Shown here: positions 16,258 through 25,146 of the stretch, piece after piece | Layout of the letters: every line of letters begins with the position of its first letter | Numbering within the stretch: the stretch's first letter is position 1 | Assembly: GCA_013141455.1 (NCBI GenBank) | Contig: JABFQW010000021.1 | Span: forward strand, 1-64,000 | Reading direction: 5' to 3' | Length of the DNA: 64,000 nucleotides | Origin: Bacteroidales bacterium | GTDB lineage: Bacteria; Bacteroidota; Bacteroidia; Bacteroidales; F082 | Translations under genes and position numbers: made by a program | Notes under the pieces: generated by a model | The model's database searches: none | Told to the model about the DNA's origin: nothing | Seen by the model: only the letters and a program-made list of their open reading frames with translations

Positions 16258-16539
16258 TTTTCTGTTTTCTTTATTAATAGGGTTTAACTGAATATAAAAC
16301 CTCCATGGATTTTCTATTTCCAGCCAAAAATAACTAAAACGATAGAGTTAAAATATTCAAAATCATTATAAATCAACGCAATATGTTGTATTCCTGATGT
16401 TTAACTCTTTTTTCAACTTAACCATCTTTTGTTGCAAACGGTTTCGGAACGTATTGAAAATGATTGTTTTGAACCAAATATTGTTGCTTCATGCTAATTT
16501 GCCTAATTTCGTTGCCTCTAAAAGTAACCTTCAGATATC

Positions 16540-16998
16540 ATGACACAGGAACAAAAAGCAGGACGATACGAACGAATTTTTGAACAGTTACACGTTCTTT
16601 TAGTCAAAAGTAACAATCCAATTTCGGGCATGGCAACCCTTTCAGCTTTGCTTCACCACAAAATGAAGTTTTTCTGGACTGGTTTTTATCTGTTGCACGA
16701 AGGTAAGCTTCAGGTTGGACCTTATCAGGGAGCACTTGCCTGTATCGATCTGAAAAAGGATACCGGTGTTTGCTGGGCAGCTATTAATCAAAAACAAACG
16801 GTTGTAGTTCCTGATGTGCATGACTTTGCAGGTCATATCGCCTGCGACAGTCGTTCGCAATCAGAAATAGTCGTTCCTGTTTTTATGCACGACGGTTCGA
16901 TAATCGGAGTGTTGGATATCGACAGTGATGAAAGGAATTCCTTCGACGAAACAGATGCGCGCTGGCTCGAAAAACTTGTTAAACTCATCCGGGCCTGA
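16540..16998 (+). CDS. msrC: free methionine-(R)-sulfoxide reductase (GAF type)
   Basis: A 152-residue cytoplasmic GAF-domain enzyme that reduces free methionine-R-sulfoxide, using cysteine chemistry and thioredoxin as reductant. All three conserved cysteines are present: Cys68 (GALACIDL), Cys78 (TGVCWAA) and Cys102 (HIACDSRS), set in the family text PDVHDFAGHIACDSRSQSEIVVPV and GVLDIDSDE. Length is slightly short of E. coli YebR (165) but complete. Thioredoxin reductase is encoded 2.4 kb downstream, though not in the same operon. Confidence 0.93.
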   Translation: MTQEQKAGRYERIFEQLHVLLVKSNNPISGMATLSALLHHKMKFFWTGFYLLHEGKLQVGPYQGALACIDLKKDTGVCWAAINQKQTVVVPDVHDFAGHIACDSRSQSEIVVPVFMHDGSIIGVLDIDSDERNSFDETDARWLEKLVKLIRA

Positions 16999-17113
16999 AC
17001 TCATAGGAAGAATTATCGTAATTTTGCAACTTATTCATTCGTTTGGTTTGATTGCTTAACGTAAAATTCATTTTCTTTTCAGTACCGTTGTACTGATTTT
17101 CAAATAAACAAAC

Positions 17114-18232
17114 ATGATACATCTCCACAAAGTAAGGGTCAGTTTTCTTCTGATTTTTTGCTTCTTCACCCTGTTGACCGGCACACTGTTTGCCCAGCCA
17201 CCGGCAGGTTATTACAACAACGCCGAAGGACTTAAAGGCCAGGAATTACAACTTGCTTTATACAATATCATCAAAGGCCATACCTCCCGTACCTATGGCG
17301 ATCTGTGGACCGATTTTCAATCGACTGATAAAACCCAGAACGGTAAAGTCTGGGATATGTATTCGGATGTGCCTGGCGGAACACCCGCCTATGAATACAC
17401 TTTCGGGAGTGATCAGTGCGGTAATTATAATGGCGAAGGTGACTGCTATAACCGCGAACATTCGTGGCCCAAAAGCTGGTTTAACGATGCAACACCTATG
17501 TACACCGAGTTGTTCCATTTAGTTCCGACCGATGGTTACGTAAACGGTAAACGCAGCAACTACCCTTTTGGTGAGGTAGGAAACGCTTCCTGGACATCTA
17601 CTAACGGTAGTAAGGTAGGAAGTTGCGATTTTCCAGGATATTCAGGAACAGTATTTGAACCCATCGACGAATATAAGGGTGATTTCGCCCGCGGGTATTT
17701 TTATATGGCCACCCGTTACCAGAATGTAATTGCAGGCTGGGAAAACTATGATTCAAACGGCGATGCTGTGATGAATGGCACGTCCTATCCGGCCTTCGAA
17801 GTTTGGACAGTTAATTTGCTGCTTGCCTGGCACACATCTGATCCGGTGAGTGCAAAAGAAATTGCTCGTAACAATGCCGTTTATGGCATTCAGCATAACC
17901 GCAATCCATATATCGATCATCCTGAATATGCTGCTTATGTCTGGGATCCGAATGTGGGAACCGATGAACTCAGTATTATGCAGGCTAAACTTACGGTATG
18001 GCCTGTTCCGGCTAAAACAAAGGTGAATTTTATGCTCGAAAACTATAAGACTGACGGCATTTACAAGGTAACGATCACTGATATCTCGGGAAGGGAACTT
18101 TCAGAACAACAAATTGAAACTGATGCGTCAAATGTCATTGAAAATTTCGAAAATCTGCATTCGGGATTTTATCTGCTTATTGTTACCGATAAAGGAAAAA
18201 CCATTGCATCGGCTAAACTGATGAAAAACTAA
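17114..18232 (+). CDS. secreted endonuclease I with type IX secretion tail
   Basis: A 372-residue extracellular DNase. Signal peptide 1-28 (ends LFAQ). The endonuclease I domain covers about 35-270, with the catalytic His in CYNREHSWPKSWF (about 112-124) followed by LFHLVPTDGYVNGKRSNYPFG and, later, NPYIDHPEYAAYVW. The last 80 residues (about 290-372: LTVWPVPAKTKVNFML, GIYKVTITDISGREL, GFYLLIVTDKGKTIASAKL) are a Por-type C-terminal sorting domain, so the enzyme leaves by the type IX pathway and may stay on the cell surface. A TAATTTTG -7-like word lies at 17019-17026. Likely role: breaking down external DNA for nutrients. Confidence 0.93.
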   Translation: MIHLHKVRVSFLLIFCFFTLLTGTLFAQPPAGYYNNAEGLKGQELQLALYNIIKGHTSRTYGDLWTDFQSTDKTQNGKVWDMYSDVPGGTPAYEYTFGSDQCGNYNGEGDCYNREHSWPKSWFNDATPMYTELFHLVPTDGYVNGKRSNYPFGEVGNASWTSTNGSKVGSCDFPGYSGTVFEPIDEYKGDFARGYFYMATRYQNVIAGWENYDSNGDAVMNGTSYPAFEVWTVNLLLAWHTSDPVSAKEIARNNAVYGIQHNRNPYIDHPEYAAYVWDPNVGTDELSIMQAKLTVWPVPAKTKVNFMLENYKTDGIYKVTITDISGRELSEQQIETDASNVIENFENLHSGFYLLIVTDKGKTIASAKLMKN

Positions 18233-18242
18233 AATATAAATC

Positions 18243-18689
18243 ATGAGTACGATCCGTATCACCAAACAGTTCAGGTTTGAGATGGCCCATGTGTTGCTTG
18301 GCTATGACGGTCCATGTAAAAACGTTCATGGACATTCGTATGAGCTCAGTGTTACCGTGAAAGGAGAGCCGGTTACCGAACACGGTCATCCGAAACTGGG
18401 CATGGTTATGGATTTCGGCGATTTGAAAAAGATCGTGCGCGGGCAGATTATTGAAGTCTTTGACCACGCGCTGGTTCTCAATAAAATGATGCCGGAAACA
18501 ATCTCCATGCATCTTCAGCAACATTTCGAGAAAGTGATTTTACTCGATTATCAACCAACCAGTGAGATGATGGTGGCCGATTTTGCCGGACGAATTGCCT
18601 CCTTGTTACCTGAAAAACTGAAATTAGTGCATGTTTTACTTCGCGAAACCGCTACTTCGTATGCTGAGTGGTTTGCCGAAGATAATTAA
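18243..18689 (+). CDS. queD: 6-carboxytetrahydropterin synthase / 6-pyruvoyl-tetrahydropterin synthase family
   Basis: A 148-residue zinc enzyme of the tunnelling fold, likely making 6-carboxy-5,6,7,8-tetrahydropterin for queuosine (7-deazaguanine) synthesis. Zinc ligands His16 (FEMAHVLL), His29 and His31 (NVHGHSYE) are present, with catalytic Cys25 (GPCKN), His75 (VFDHALVLN) and Glu near 134 (LRETATSYAEW). The gene starts 10 bp after the endonuclease gene, so the two may share a transcript, though their jobs differ. No other queuosine genes are in the window. Confidence 0.88.
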   Translation: MSTIRITKQFRFEMAHVLLGYDGPCKNVHGHSYELSVTVKGEPVTEHGHPKLGMVMDFGDLKKIVRGQIIEVFDHALVLNKMMPETISMHLQQHFEKVILLDYQPTSEMMVADFAGRIASLLPEKLKLVHVLLRETATSYAEWFAEDN

Positions 18690-18727
18690 CATTCCTGAAT
18701 AATTCCCTGCCAATTGGGTGAAAGACA

Positions 18728-18823
18728 AAAGGCTAAAGTATAAAGGCTAAAGTGGTTTTTACGAATGAGAATGTGTTTCCTTGGTAAAATAGATTAGCGG
18801 GCATACTTTAAACTTTAGCCTTT
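18728..18823. repeat. direct and inverted copies of AAAGGCTAAAGT between genes
   Basis: AAAGGCTAAAGT occurs at 18728-18739 and 18742-18753, and its inverse ACTTTAGCCTTT at 18812-18823. The arms could fold after queD but the loop is long, so a terminator role is unsure. No gene is seen in this spacer. Confidence 0.5.
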
Positions 18824-18957
18824 TAACTTAAGAAGGGCACCCGTAGGAAGGAGTTTTTGTATCCTTTTTAACGTCAATCTGTCATGAATCAGTATTTTTA
18901 CAGACAAATAATGAAATGGCATCGTTTTCGATGTTCAATAAACAAAATAATAATACA

Positions 18958-19914
18958 ATGAGTAATACAACAGAACATATTGAATGTTTAATCATCGGAT
19001 CGGGACCGGCCGGTTACACCGCAGCAATATATGCAGCCCGTGCCGATCTGAAACCCGTGATGTATCAAGGCATGCAGCCCGGCGGACAATTGACTACCAC
19101 TACCGAAGTTGAGAATTTTCCAGGTAACAAACACGGCGTTACCGGACCCGAAATGATGGACGGATTGAAAGAACAGGCCGAACGTTTTGGCACCGACACC
19201 CGTTGGGGAATCGTTACGGAAGTTGATACAACATCGAGGCCATTTAAGGTGAAAGCCGATGATGGCAAAGAGATGTTAGCCGAAACCATCATCATTGCTA
19301 CCGGTGCAACGGCCAAATACCTCGGTCTCGAATCGGAAGAGAAATTTAAAGGTGGCGGCGTATCGGCCTGCGCCACCTGTGATGGTTTCTTCTATAAAGG
19401 AAAAGATGTAGCTGTTGTAGGTGGCGGCGATACCGCAGCCGAAGAAGCAACCTATCTGGCAAAACTTTGTAAGAAAGTATATCTGATCGTCCGTCGCGAC
19501 GAACTGCGTGCCTCCAAAGCGATGCAGAACCGAGTAAATACCACGCCCAATATCGAAGTACTCTGGAACCACCAGACAAAAGAACTTTTTGGCGAAGAAA
19601 GCGGTTTCATGAAAACCCTCAAAGGCGCCGTACTCATCAATACCAAAACACAACAGGAACGAACAATCGATATCGACGGTTTTTTTGTAGCCATCGGTCA
19701 CCAGCCAAACAGCGACCTGTTCAAAGGAGTACTTGATATGGACGAAACCGGCTATATCGTTACAAAACCCGATTCAACGGCAACTAACATACCGGGTATT
19801 TTTGCTGCCGGTGATGTGCAGGACAAAATTTTTCGCCAGGCAGTAACAGCCGCCGGAACTGGCTGCATGGCTGCGCTTGAAGCTGAAAAGTTTCTGGCAT
19901 CGGTAAACGATTAA
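18958..19914 (+). CDS. trxB: thioredoxin-disulfide reductase
   Basis: FAD-dependent NADPH:thioredoxin reductase, 318 residues from the ATG at 18958. The FAD-binding GSGPAGYTAAIYAARA lies near the start, GGQLTTTTEVENFPG follows, the redox pair is Cys138-Ala-Thr-Cys141 (SACATCDGFFY), the NADPH fold shows VVGGGDTAAEEA, and GIFAAGDVQDKIFRQAVTAAGTGCMAA is the FAD-binding end. The frame is open 14 codons further up (18916), but the later ATG gives the usual start and is preferred. It keeps thioredoxin reduced for ribonucleotide reductase, peroxide defence and methionine sulfoxide reductases such as the one encoded at 16.5 kb. Confidence 0.96.
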   Translation: MSNTTEHIECLIIGSGPAGYTAAIYAARADLKPVMYQGMQPGGQLTTTTEVENFPGNKHGVTGPEMMDGLKEQAERFGTDTRWGIVTEVDTTSRPFKVKADDGKEMLAETIIIATGATAKYLGLESEEKFKGGGVSACATCDGFFYKGKDVAVVGGGDTAAEEATYLAKLCKKVYLIVRRDELRASKAMQNRVNTTPNIEVLWNHQTKELFGEESGFMKTLKGAVLINTKTQQERTIDIDGFFVAIGHQPNSDLFKGVLDMDETGYIVTKPDSTATNIPGIFAAGDVQDKIFRQAVTAAGTGCMAALEAEKFLASVND

Positions 19915-19917
19915 GTT

Positions 19918-19950
19918 AGTCAGGGCTTCACTTTGAGTGAAGCCCTGACT
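19918..19950 (+). terminator. strong hairpin after trxB
   Basis: A perfect 15-bp stem (AGTCAGGGCTTCACT at 19918-19932 against 19936-19950) with a 3-nt loop, beginning 3 bp after the trxB stop. No T-run follows, so it may act as an RNA-stabilising end or a Rho-assisted terminator. More imperfect palindromes (GCTAAGCGTA..., AGGCCTCCGGCCT) follow up to about 20005. Confidence 0.6.
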
Positions 19951-20110
19951 ATAACGCTAAGCGTATCGGGACGCTACGCTTGCCTTAGCAGGCCTCCGGC
20001 CTGAATTCAGGAAAACATGCCACAGCTTCTCATTTTGTGAAATTTATCTGAGAATCTGTGGCCTATTAATTTCTATATCACCTATTTTTGTTTTCTTATC
20101 AATTGCTTGT

Positions 20111-20530
20111 ATGACCACCGCTGAACTTATTTCAAGGGATTTCTCCACCGAATTCAATTTCACGGCATCGCGAAGCAGCGGGGCGGGCGGACAGAATGTG
20201 AACAAGGTGAACACACGCATGGAACTGCGTTTCAATATTCCGGCATCCGTAAAACTCACCGAAGACGAAAAAATATTGTTGCTCGATAAACTTTCCGGCA
20301 GGATCAATGCCGAACTCGAATTTATTGTCGTCTCGCAAACCGAACGAACGCAATTGGGCAATAAAAACAAAGCCACCGAGCGATTTTACATTTTGATGGC
20401 CCGTGCGTTAACACCACGGAAATTGCGTAAAGCGACCCGGCCATCCAGGGCTTCAAAAGAAAGAAGACTTGATGAAAAAAAGATCCTTGCCGAAAAAAAG
20501 CAACGAAGAAAAGCTGCTGGAAACGATTGA
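20111..20530 (+). CDS. arfB: alternative ribosome-rescue factor / peptidyl-tRNA hydrolase ArfB
   Basis: A 139-residue release-factor-like protein that frees stalled ribosomes by cutting peptidyl-tRNA. The GGQ loop is seen in SRSSGAGGQNVNKVNTRMELRF (GGQ at about 26-28), and the chain ends in the basic tail needed to enter the empty mRNA channel (RPSRASKERRLDEKKILAEKKQRRK). There is no codon-recognition domain. Length matches E. coli ArfB (140). A -7-like TATTTTTG lies at 20083-20090, but no good -33 is seen at the right distance. Confidence 0.94.
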   Translation: MTTAELISRDFSTEFNFTASRSSGAGGQNVNKVNTRMELRFNIPASVKLTEDEKILLLDKLSGRINAELEFIVVSQTERTQLGNKNKATERFYILMARALTPRKLRKATRPSRASKERRLDEKKILAEKKQRRKAAGND

Positions 20531-20571
20531 CCGTACTTGAATAGTCCGCTTATTCCGAAAAATAATAATCT

Positions 20572-20602
20572 TTTGCTTTTAGGTTTGTATTATTTATCTT
20601 TG
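20572..20602 (+). promoter_or_regulatory. promoter of the two-gene T9SS cargo unit
   Basis: Full consensus: TTTG (20572-20575), 19-bp spacer, TATCTTTG (20595-20602). Start of transcription near 20607 and a leader of about 16 nt. Confidence 0.8.
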
Positions 20603-20622
20603 GAATGACAAACTAACAAGTT

Positions 20623-22119
20623 ATGAGGACTTTCATTACAATTTACCTGCTATCAGTGGCTTTGGCTGGTTATTCTCAAAACATACCGTATCCCAACTAT
20701 GACCCGCTATTTTATGACCATGAACATCATGCCAATGAATTAATATTTCAGGTGGATTCGGCATATCAAATGCACCACTTTGGTGATAACTGGGCTATTG
20801 ACGGCATCTATAAGGTTACCGAACGTGATGGTTCAGATAGAATGACTAAGGCGGATCAGTTCGATTTGAATGAGGCCGGTGAATTTGAATTGACAAGGAA
20901 ATTGTCAACCGTATACAATGTGGACGGTTCGATCCTTCTGTTTTTAAAAGAGATTTGGAATCCCGATTCAAGTGCCTGGGTTACGAATGAAAAACAGGTT
21001 TGGGATAGTTCCGGAAATTTACTCGAAAACACAAGTAAAAATTGGAATTTTGATTTACCAGAGGCATGTTTGGGATTTAGTGATCTATACAATTACAATA
21101 GTAACAATCAGTTGACTGAAAAGCTCAGTAAGCAATGGCAGTTGGCACCGGGCTGGTACAATGTGGAACGGAAACTTTATACCTTCGATTCAGCCAATAT
21201 GCTCAGCCAATATATTTATCAACAATCGGGCTATGGTATTGATTGGTACAATGTAACAAAAATGGATTATTTATATGAAGCCGGCCAAAACACCTATACG
21301 ATGATTTACGCCTGGAAACCGGACCTGGAAATCTGGAGAAAAACATGGAAACGTACCCAGTTGTTTGACACAAATAATTATTTGGTTCAAGTCATGCATT
21401 TCGAACCAATCACCGATACAACCTATCAATTCAATAACAGATTTACCTATACCAATAATCAGGCAGGTATGGTAACAGCGGAATTGGTTGAACGGTATGA
21501 TACAATAAATGAAATTTGGAATCCTTACGGCCTACTACAAATTGATTATCTGAACGATACAAATATGACTATGTATACAAATCTTAGTTGGGATGAGGAT
21601 AGTAGTATATGGAGGAGTTCCTGGAGGAGAAACTATGAATATACCGAAGATTTTCAATTGTCTAATTTTTTAATGCAATACAATAACATTAATCAATGGA
21701 CAAATAGTGAACAACGTTATAGTGAATACGATGAATTCGGTAAACAAATCAGTTATCAGTATGACTTATGGAAATATGGATCTGAACATATTGGATATTG
21801 GTCGCCTTATTACAAGGAAGAGTATTTCTGGCCAACTTATGTCGGAGTTTCAGATCAAAAAATGAAGGGTGCCGTTGTAAATGTTTACCCCAATCCGGGT
21901 AATGGAATCCTTCATTTCAATTACAGGCTTCCCGATGGAATTGAGCATACAGAACTCAGTCTGTTTTCAGTAAACGGAGCGTTAATGGATAAATTTGAAC
22001 TCAATAAGCAGGAAGGTGATTTACAATTCGACTGCTCATCCATGAAACCCGGATTTTATTACTATTCTATCTCCAGCCTGAGTGGTAATACAACCGGTAA
22101 GTTAATCATAGTGAATTAA
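20623..22119 (+). CDS. secreted T9SS cargo protein of unknown function
   Basis: A 498-residue protein with a signal peptide (1-18, ends GYSQ) and a Por-type sorting tail (about 415-498: VVNVYPNPGNGILHFNYRL, LSLFSVNGALMDKF, MKPGFYYYSISSLSGNTTGKLIIVN). The middle (about 80-400) is made of repeated beta-strand units around W-rich words such as EIWNPDSSAWVTNEKQVWD, NWNFDLPEACLG, RTWKRTQLFDTNNYL and EIWNPYGLLQIDYL; each unit of about 40-45 residues resembles the YD/RHS-like or "W..Y.YD..G" repeats seen in other Bacteroidota secreted proteins. Surface adhesion or binding is possible but not shown. It shares a promoter with the next gene. Confidence 0.8.
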   Translation: MRTFITIYLLSVALAGYSQNIPYPNYDPLFYDHEHHANELIFQVDSAYQMHHFGDNWAIDGIYKVTERDGSDRMTKADQFDLNEAGEFELTRKLSTVYNVDGSILLFLKEIWNPDSSAWVTNEKQVWDSSGNLLENTSKNWNFDLPEACLGFSDLYNYNSNNQLTEKLSKQWQLAPGWYNVERKLYTFDSANMLSQYIYQQSGYGIDWYNVTKMDYLYEAGQNTYTMIYAWKPDLEIWRKTWKRTQLFDTNNYLVQVMHFEPITDTTYQFNNRFTYTNNQAGMVTAELVERYDTINEIWNPYGLLQIDYLNDTNMTMYTNLSWDEDSSIWRSSWRRNYEYTEDFQLSNFLMQYNNINQWTNSEQRYSEYDEFGKQISYQYDLWKYGSEHIGYWSPYYKEEYFWPTYVGVSDQKMKGAVVNVYPNPGNGILHFNYRLPDGIEHTELSLFSVNGALMDKFELNKQEGDLQFDCSSMKPGFYYYSISSLSGNTTGKLIIVN

Positions 22120-22147
22120 ACTTTTATTCTACCAAAACAATCACACA

Positions 22148-23068
22148 ATGAAAACAACCTTAAGCTTTATCACTTTATTACTACTTACCTTTTTAACTAA
22201 AGCACAAACACCGGATTATCTGGCAAATAACCCACAATGGAGAATGAGTTCTACTTATGGTGGAGGAGGTTATTGTATACAATTTAATGAGTATTTCTAT
22301 CATCTGGATAGTGATTCAATTATCGGAGAAATTACCTATAAAAAATTAAGAAAAAGAGGATATTGCCATTCCTCTTGGATCGGTCCCCCACCAGTTGAAA
22401 ACTGTGGTACAACGGTTTATTACAATTATAGCTATGGACTGATCAGACAAGAAAACAAGAAAATGTTTTATAAGAATGGCACCTTGCCGGAGGAATTACT
22501 CTATGATTTTGACCTTCATGTAGGAGACACCTTACCTGATACCTATGGACATATTGGATATTATAGTACCGTGTATGTAATCGGAATAGACAGTATGATG
22601 ATAGGAGACGGTTACCGAAAAGTATTTATACTTGACGGAGAACAGGTGGATTGGCAAAATAAATTAATTGAAGGCGTTGGCTTCGAGAGCGGATTACTTG
22701 AAATGTTCCCGGGTTTTGAATTAGGTTCTTATTTGGATTGTTTTGCGTTAAACGATACTGTTTATTATCCGTCTTATGGCTATCCGTGTGAAATAACCGT
22801 TAACATTAGTTCAATTACTGCAGCCGATGCAATACATTGTTATCCGAATCCGGTTATTGACCGAATGACAATCGACCTTACTTTTGATGATCATATCAAT
22901 CGGATCATTGTATCTGATTTGCTTGGAAATAGCGTAGAATTGCCTTTCCGATACACAAGCGAACGGGAGATTGTGGTTGATTTTACAACCATGAAATCCG
23001 GATTGTATATTGTGCAATTACAAAACCCGAATGCTATTTCGAGTAAATTCAAGGTACTGAAACAATAA
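22148..23068 (+). CDS. secreted T9SS cargo protein of unknown function
   Basis: A 306-residue protein 28 bp after the previous cargo gene. Signal peptide 1-19 (ends TKAQ). The middle part (about 22-215) has a Cys-containing beta-rich region (YGGGGYCIQFNEYFYHLDSDSIIGEITYKKL, LYDFDLHVGDTLPD, VIGIDSMMIGDGYRKVFILDG), a pattern I have seen in many uncharacterised Bacteroidota proteins but cannot name. The last 75 residues (AIHCYPNPVIDRMTIDL, GLYIVQLQNPNAISSKFKVLKQ) are the type IX sorting tail. The two neighbours probably leave the cell together. Confidence 0.82.
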   Translation: MKTTLSFITLLLLTFLTKAQTPDYLANNPQWRMSSTYGGGGYCIQFNEYFYHLDSDSIIGEITYKKLRKRGYCHSSWIGPPPVENCGTTVYYNYSYGLIRQENKKMFYKNGTLPEELLYDFDLHVGDTLPDTYGHIGYYSTVYVIGIDSMMIGDGYRKVFILDGEQVDWQNKLIEGVGFESGLLEMFPGFELGSYLDCFALNDTVYYPSYGYPCEITVNISSITAADAIHCYPNPVIDRMTIDLTFDDHINRIIVSDLLGNSVELPFRYTSEREIVVDFTTMKSGLYIVQLQNPNAISSKFKVLKQ

Positions 23069-23094
23069 TCCACATTATTGCATAAGCTCCTTGC

Positions 23095-23135
23095 AAAAAA
23101 AAAGGCAACCATCTGTTATTGAGGTCGCCTTTTTT
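23095..23135. terminator. bidirectional terminator between convergent units
   Basis: A-run, GGCAACC (23104-23110), 13-nt loop, GGTCGCC (23123-23129), T-run: a stem with one mismatch flanked by A and T tracts, able to stop both the rightward cargo unit and the leftward phosphonate unit. Confidence 0.85.
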
Positions 23136-23155
23136 GTAATTTAAATTGTTTAACA

Positions 23156-23986
23156 TCAGGGCTTTTCGCCACGGGCAAGCCGTTCGTTTATCTGGTTTAT
23201 CAGTTCACCAATCTCGGCCAGCGTATCAATTACATAGTCGGCACCAGCGCTCAGAAATATTTCCCTGACAATTTGTTTACGATTCTCAAGCTCATGACTA
23301 TCAAGCATATTGATCTCCTTCAGGGTGAGCCCCATCTCATTGCTCGTCATCACTACACCCACACTCCACATACCGGCATTGATGCCCTCTTCTATATCCG
23401 AAATCGTATCGCCGATCTTCACGATGGCGTGCAAAGGGTAAATACCAAGGTTTTCAGCATTTTTATATGCCATCCACGGCGCCGGTCTTCCGGCGGGGAC
23501 ATCTGTCGAACACACTACCGAATCGGCAACATAACCTTGTCTGGCAGCTGCATGAGTCAGAATCTCCATCATCGCATGGTTGTATCCGGTGGTTGAACCA
23601 ATTTTCATATCCAATGACCTGATCACCTTCAGGGCTTCCGGAAGTTCAGGTACGATGGTTGCATGTTCTTCGATGATAGCCAATTGCAGCGGAATAAAAT
23701 TCGTGAACATCTCTTCCACATCTTTTTCGTTGCAATCGCGCTGATAAACCAACCGCCATTCGGCCGCAACACGCGGATACTTTGATATCACCCGGATATG
23801 GTCGCGTTTGTGCATGCCCATCGGGCCACGCGCTTCCTCCATGGTGATTTCGATGCCTTTTTGCCTGAAAACTTCGATGAATACCCCTGTTGGCGCAAAG
23901 CATCCATAATCGACCGTCGTTCCGGCCCAGTCGAAAATGACAGCTTTCAACGTACCTGTGTAAATTTTTTCAAATTGGTCTTTCAT
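23156..23986 (-). CDS. phnX: phosphonoacetaldehyde hydrolase (phosphonatase)
   Basis: A 276-residue HAD-fold enzyme that splits the C-P bond of phosphonoacetaldehyde to acetaldehyde and phosphate. The nucleophile is Asp19 in VIFDWAGTTVDYG, and the special Schiff-base lysine of phosphonatases is Lys60 in GPMGMHKRDHI, which separates it from other HAD phosphatases. Later HAD motifs are GSTTGYNHAMM, GRPAPWMAYKNAE and KIGDTISDIEEGINAGMWSVGV. Length is typical. It is last in the leftward run, 2 bp after phnW, so the two steps of AEP breakdown are tightly coupled. Confidence 0.96.
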   Translation of the reverse strand: MKDQFEKIYTGTLKAVIFDWAGTTVDYGCFAPTGVFIEVFRQKGIEITMEEARGPMGMHKRDHIRVISKYPRVAAEWRLVYQRDCNEKDVEEMFTNFIPLQLAIIEEHATIVPELPEALKVIRSLDMKIGSTTGYNHAMMEILTHAAARQGYVADSVVCSTDVPAGRPAPWMAYKNAENLGIYPLHAIVKIGDTISDIEEGINAGMWSVGVVMTSNEMGLTLKEINMLDSHELENRKQIVREIFLSAGADYVIDTLAEIGELINQINERLARGEKP

Positions 23987-23988
23987 TA

Positions 23989-25134
23989 TTATTGTTTTTT
24001 TTGTTCGGTGAATACTATGTTCATTTCGTGAATTACTTTTTCGACAGCATCAATCAGGTTCTGAATATCAACCGGATAGAGCTGGCCAATATTCCCGATT
24101 CTGAAACAATCGACCTTGCTCAGTTTACCAGGATAAATGACAAATCCCATATCGTTAAGTTTTGAATAAAAGACCTCAAACGAAAAATCAGGATGGCCTG
24201 GATATAAAAAGGAGGTGATGATATAACTTCTTACATCGGGCGAAAGATATAAGGTGAAGCCCAATTTCTCCATACCACCGATGAGCAAGGCATTATTATC
24301 GGCATACCGTTGTGCCCTTGCCTCGATCCCGCCTTCATTTTCGAGTTCGATTAGCGCTTCATTGAAGGCTAACAAGGCATGAACCGGCGGGGTGAAACGA
24401 AACTGCCCGTTGGTGTTCAACCCCGACCATTGATCGTAGAGATCGAGGCTTAACGACCGTACATTTTTTTTACATTTTTCGAGTTCGATCCGTTTTGCCA
24501 GCACATAGCTGAAGCCGGGAATGCCTTCGATACATTTGTTCGAGGAGGAAATCAAATAGCTGATTTTCAATGCTCTCATATCAATATCATAAGCGCCGAA
24601 GGTACTCATAGCGTCCACGATAAAGGTCTTTTTAAGCCGGTGTGCAATTTCACCGATTTCTTCAATCGGATTCAATAAGCCGGTGGTTGTTTCGCCATGA
24701 ACTACGGCAATATGCGTGATTTCAGGATTTTCAGTGATAAGGGTTTCAATCACTGTTAAATCAGGCAACTGATTCTCGTCATACATAAGCTCAATCAGCG
24801 GAATATGGTGAATACGGGCAATCTGACTCATACGGCGACCATACGCCCCGTTTACAATATTCAGCAACATACCACTGGCAGGTATGGCAGACGTGATGGT
24901 CGATTCGATACCAAAAGTTCCGCTACCCTGTATGATAACCGCTTCGTAGTTTGGCGATTCAACATGCGCCAACGCAAGAAGTTTTTGCCTGATTTGCTGT
25001 ACGATTGCTATGAAAGCCGAATCACGCGAACCCAAATCAATCAGGGCTGCTTCTTTCACAGTTGTGCTTGTCGTTAGCGGCCCCGGTGTAAAGAGTAGTT
25101 TATCTTTTGTTCTCTTGAAATCTGATATTATCAT
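23989..25134 (-). CDS. phnW: 2-aminoethylphosphonate--pyruvate transaminase
   Basis: A 381-residue PLP enzyme that moves the amino group of 2-aminoethylphosphonate (AEP) to pyruvate, giving phosphonoacetaldehyde and alanine. Seen: LLFTPGPLTTSTTVKEAAL at the start (PnP-type opening), QGSGTFGIESTI, AVVHGETTTGLLNP, IVDAMSTFGAYDID (PLP-ring Asp at 174) and SSSNKCIEGIPGFSYVLA with PLP-binding Lys200. It is somewhat longer at the start than the Salmonella enzyme (367). It lies 12 bp after the DUF5690 transporter gene and 2 bp before phnX, a clear operon. Confidence 0.95.
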   Translation of the reverse strand: MIISDFKRTKDKLLFTPGPLTTSTTVKEAALIDLGSRDSAFIAIVQQIRQKLLALAHVESPNYEAVIIQGSGTFGIESTITSAIPASGMLLNIVNGAYGRRMSQIARIHHIPLIELMYDENQLPDLTVIETLITENPEITHIAVVHGETTTGLLNPIEEIGEIAHRLKKTFIVDAMSTFGAYDIDMRALKISYLISSSNKCIEGIPGFSYVLAKRIELEKCKKNVRSLSLDLYDQWSGLNTNGQFRFTPPVHALLAFNEALIELENEGGIEARAQRYADNNALLIGGMEKLGFTLYLSPDVRSYIITSFLYPGHPDFSFEVFYSKLNDMGFVIYPGKLSKVDCFRIGNIGQLYPVDIQNLIDAVEKVIHEMNIVFTEQKKQ

Positions 25135-25146
25135 CGATTCTAATTA

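Noticed and set aside
23156-25134. C-P lyase type phosphonate use
   Set aside because: No phnGHIJ-like genes are present; PhnW and PhnX define the hydrolytic AEP route.
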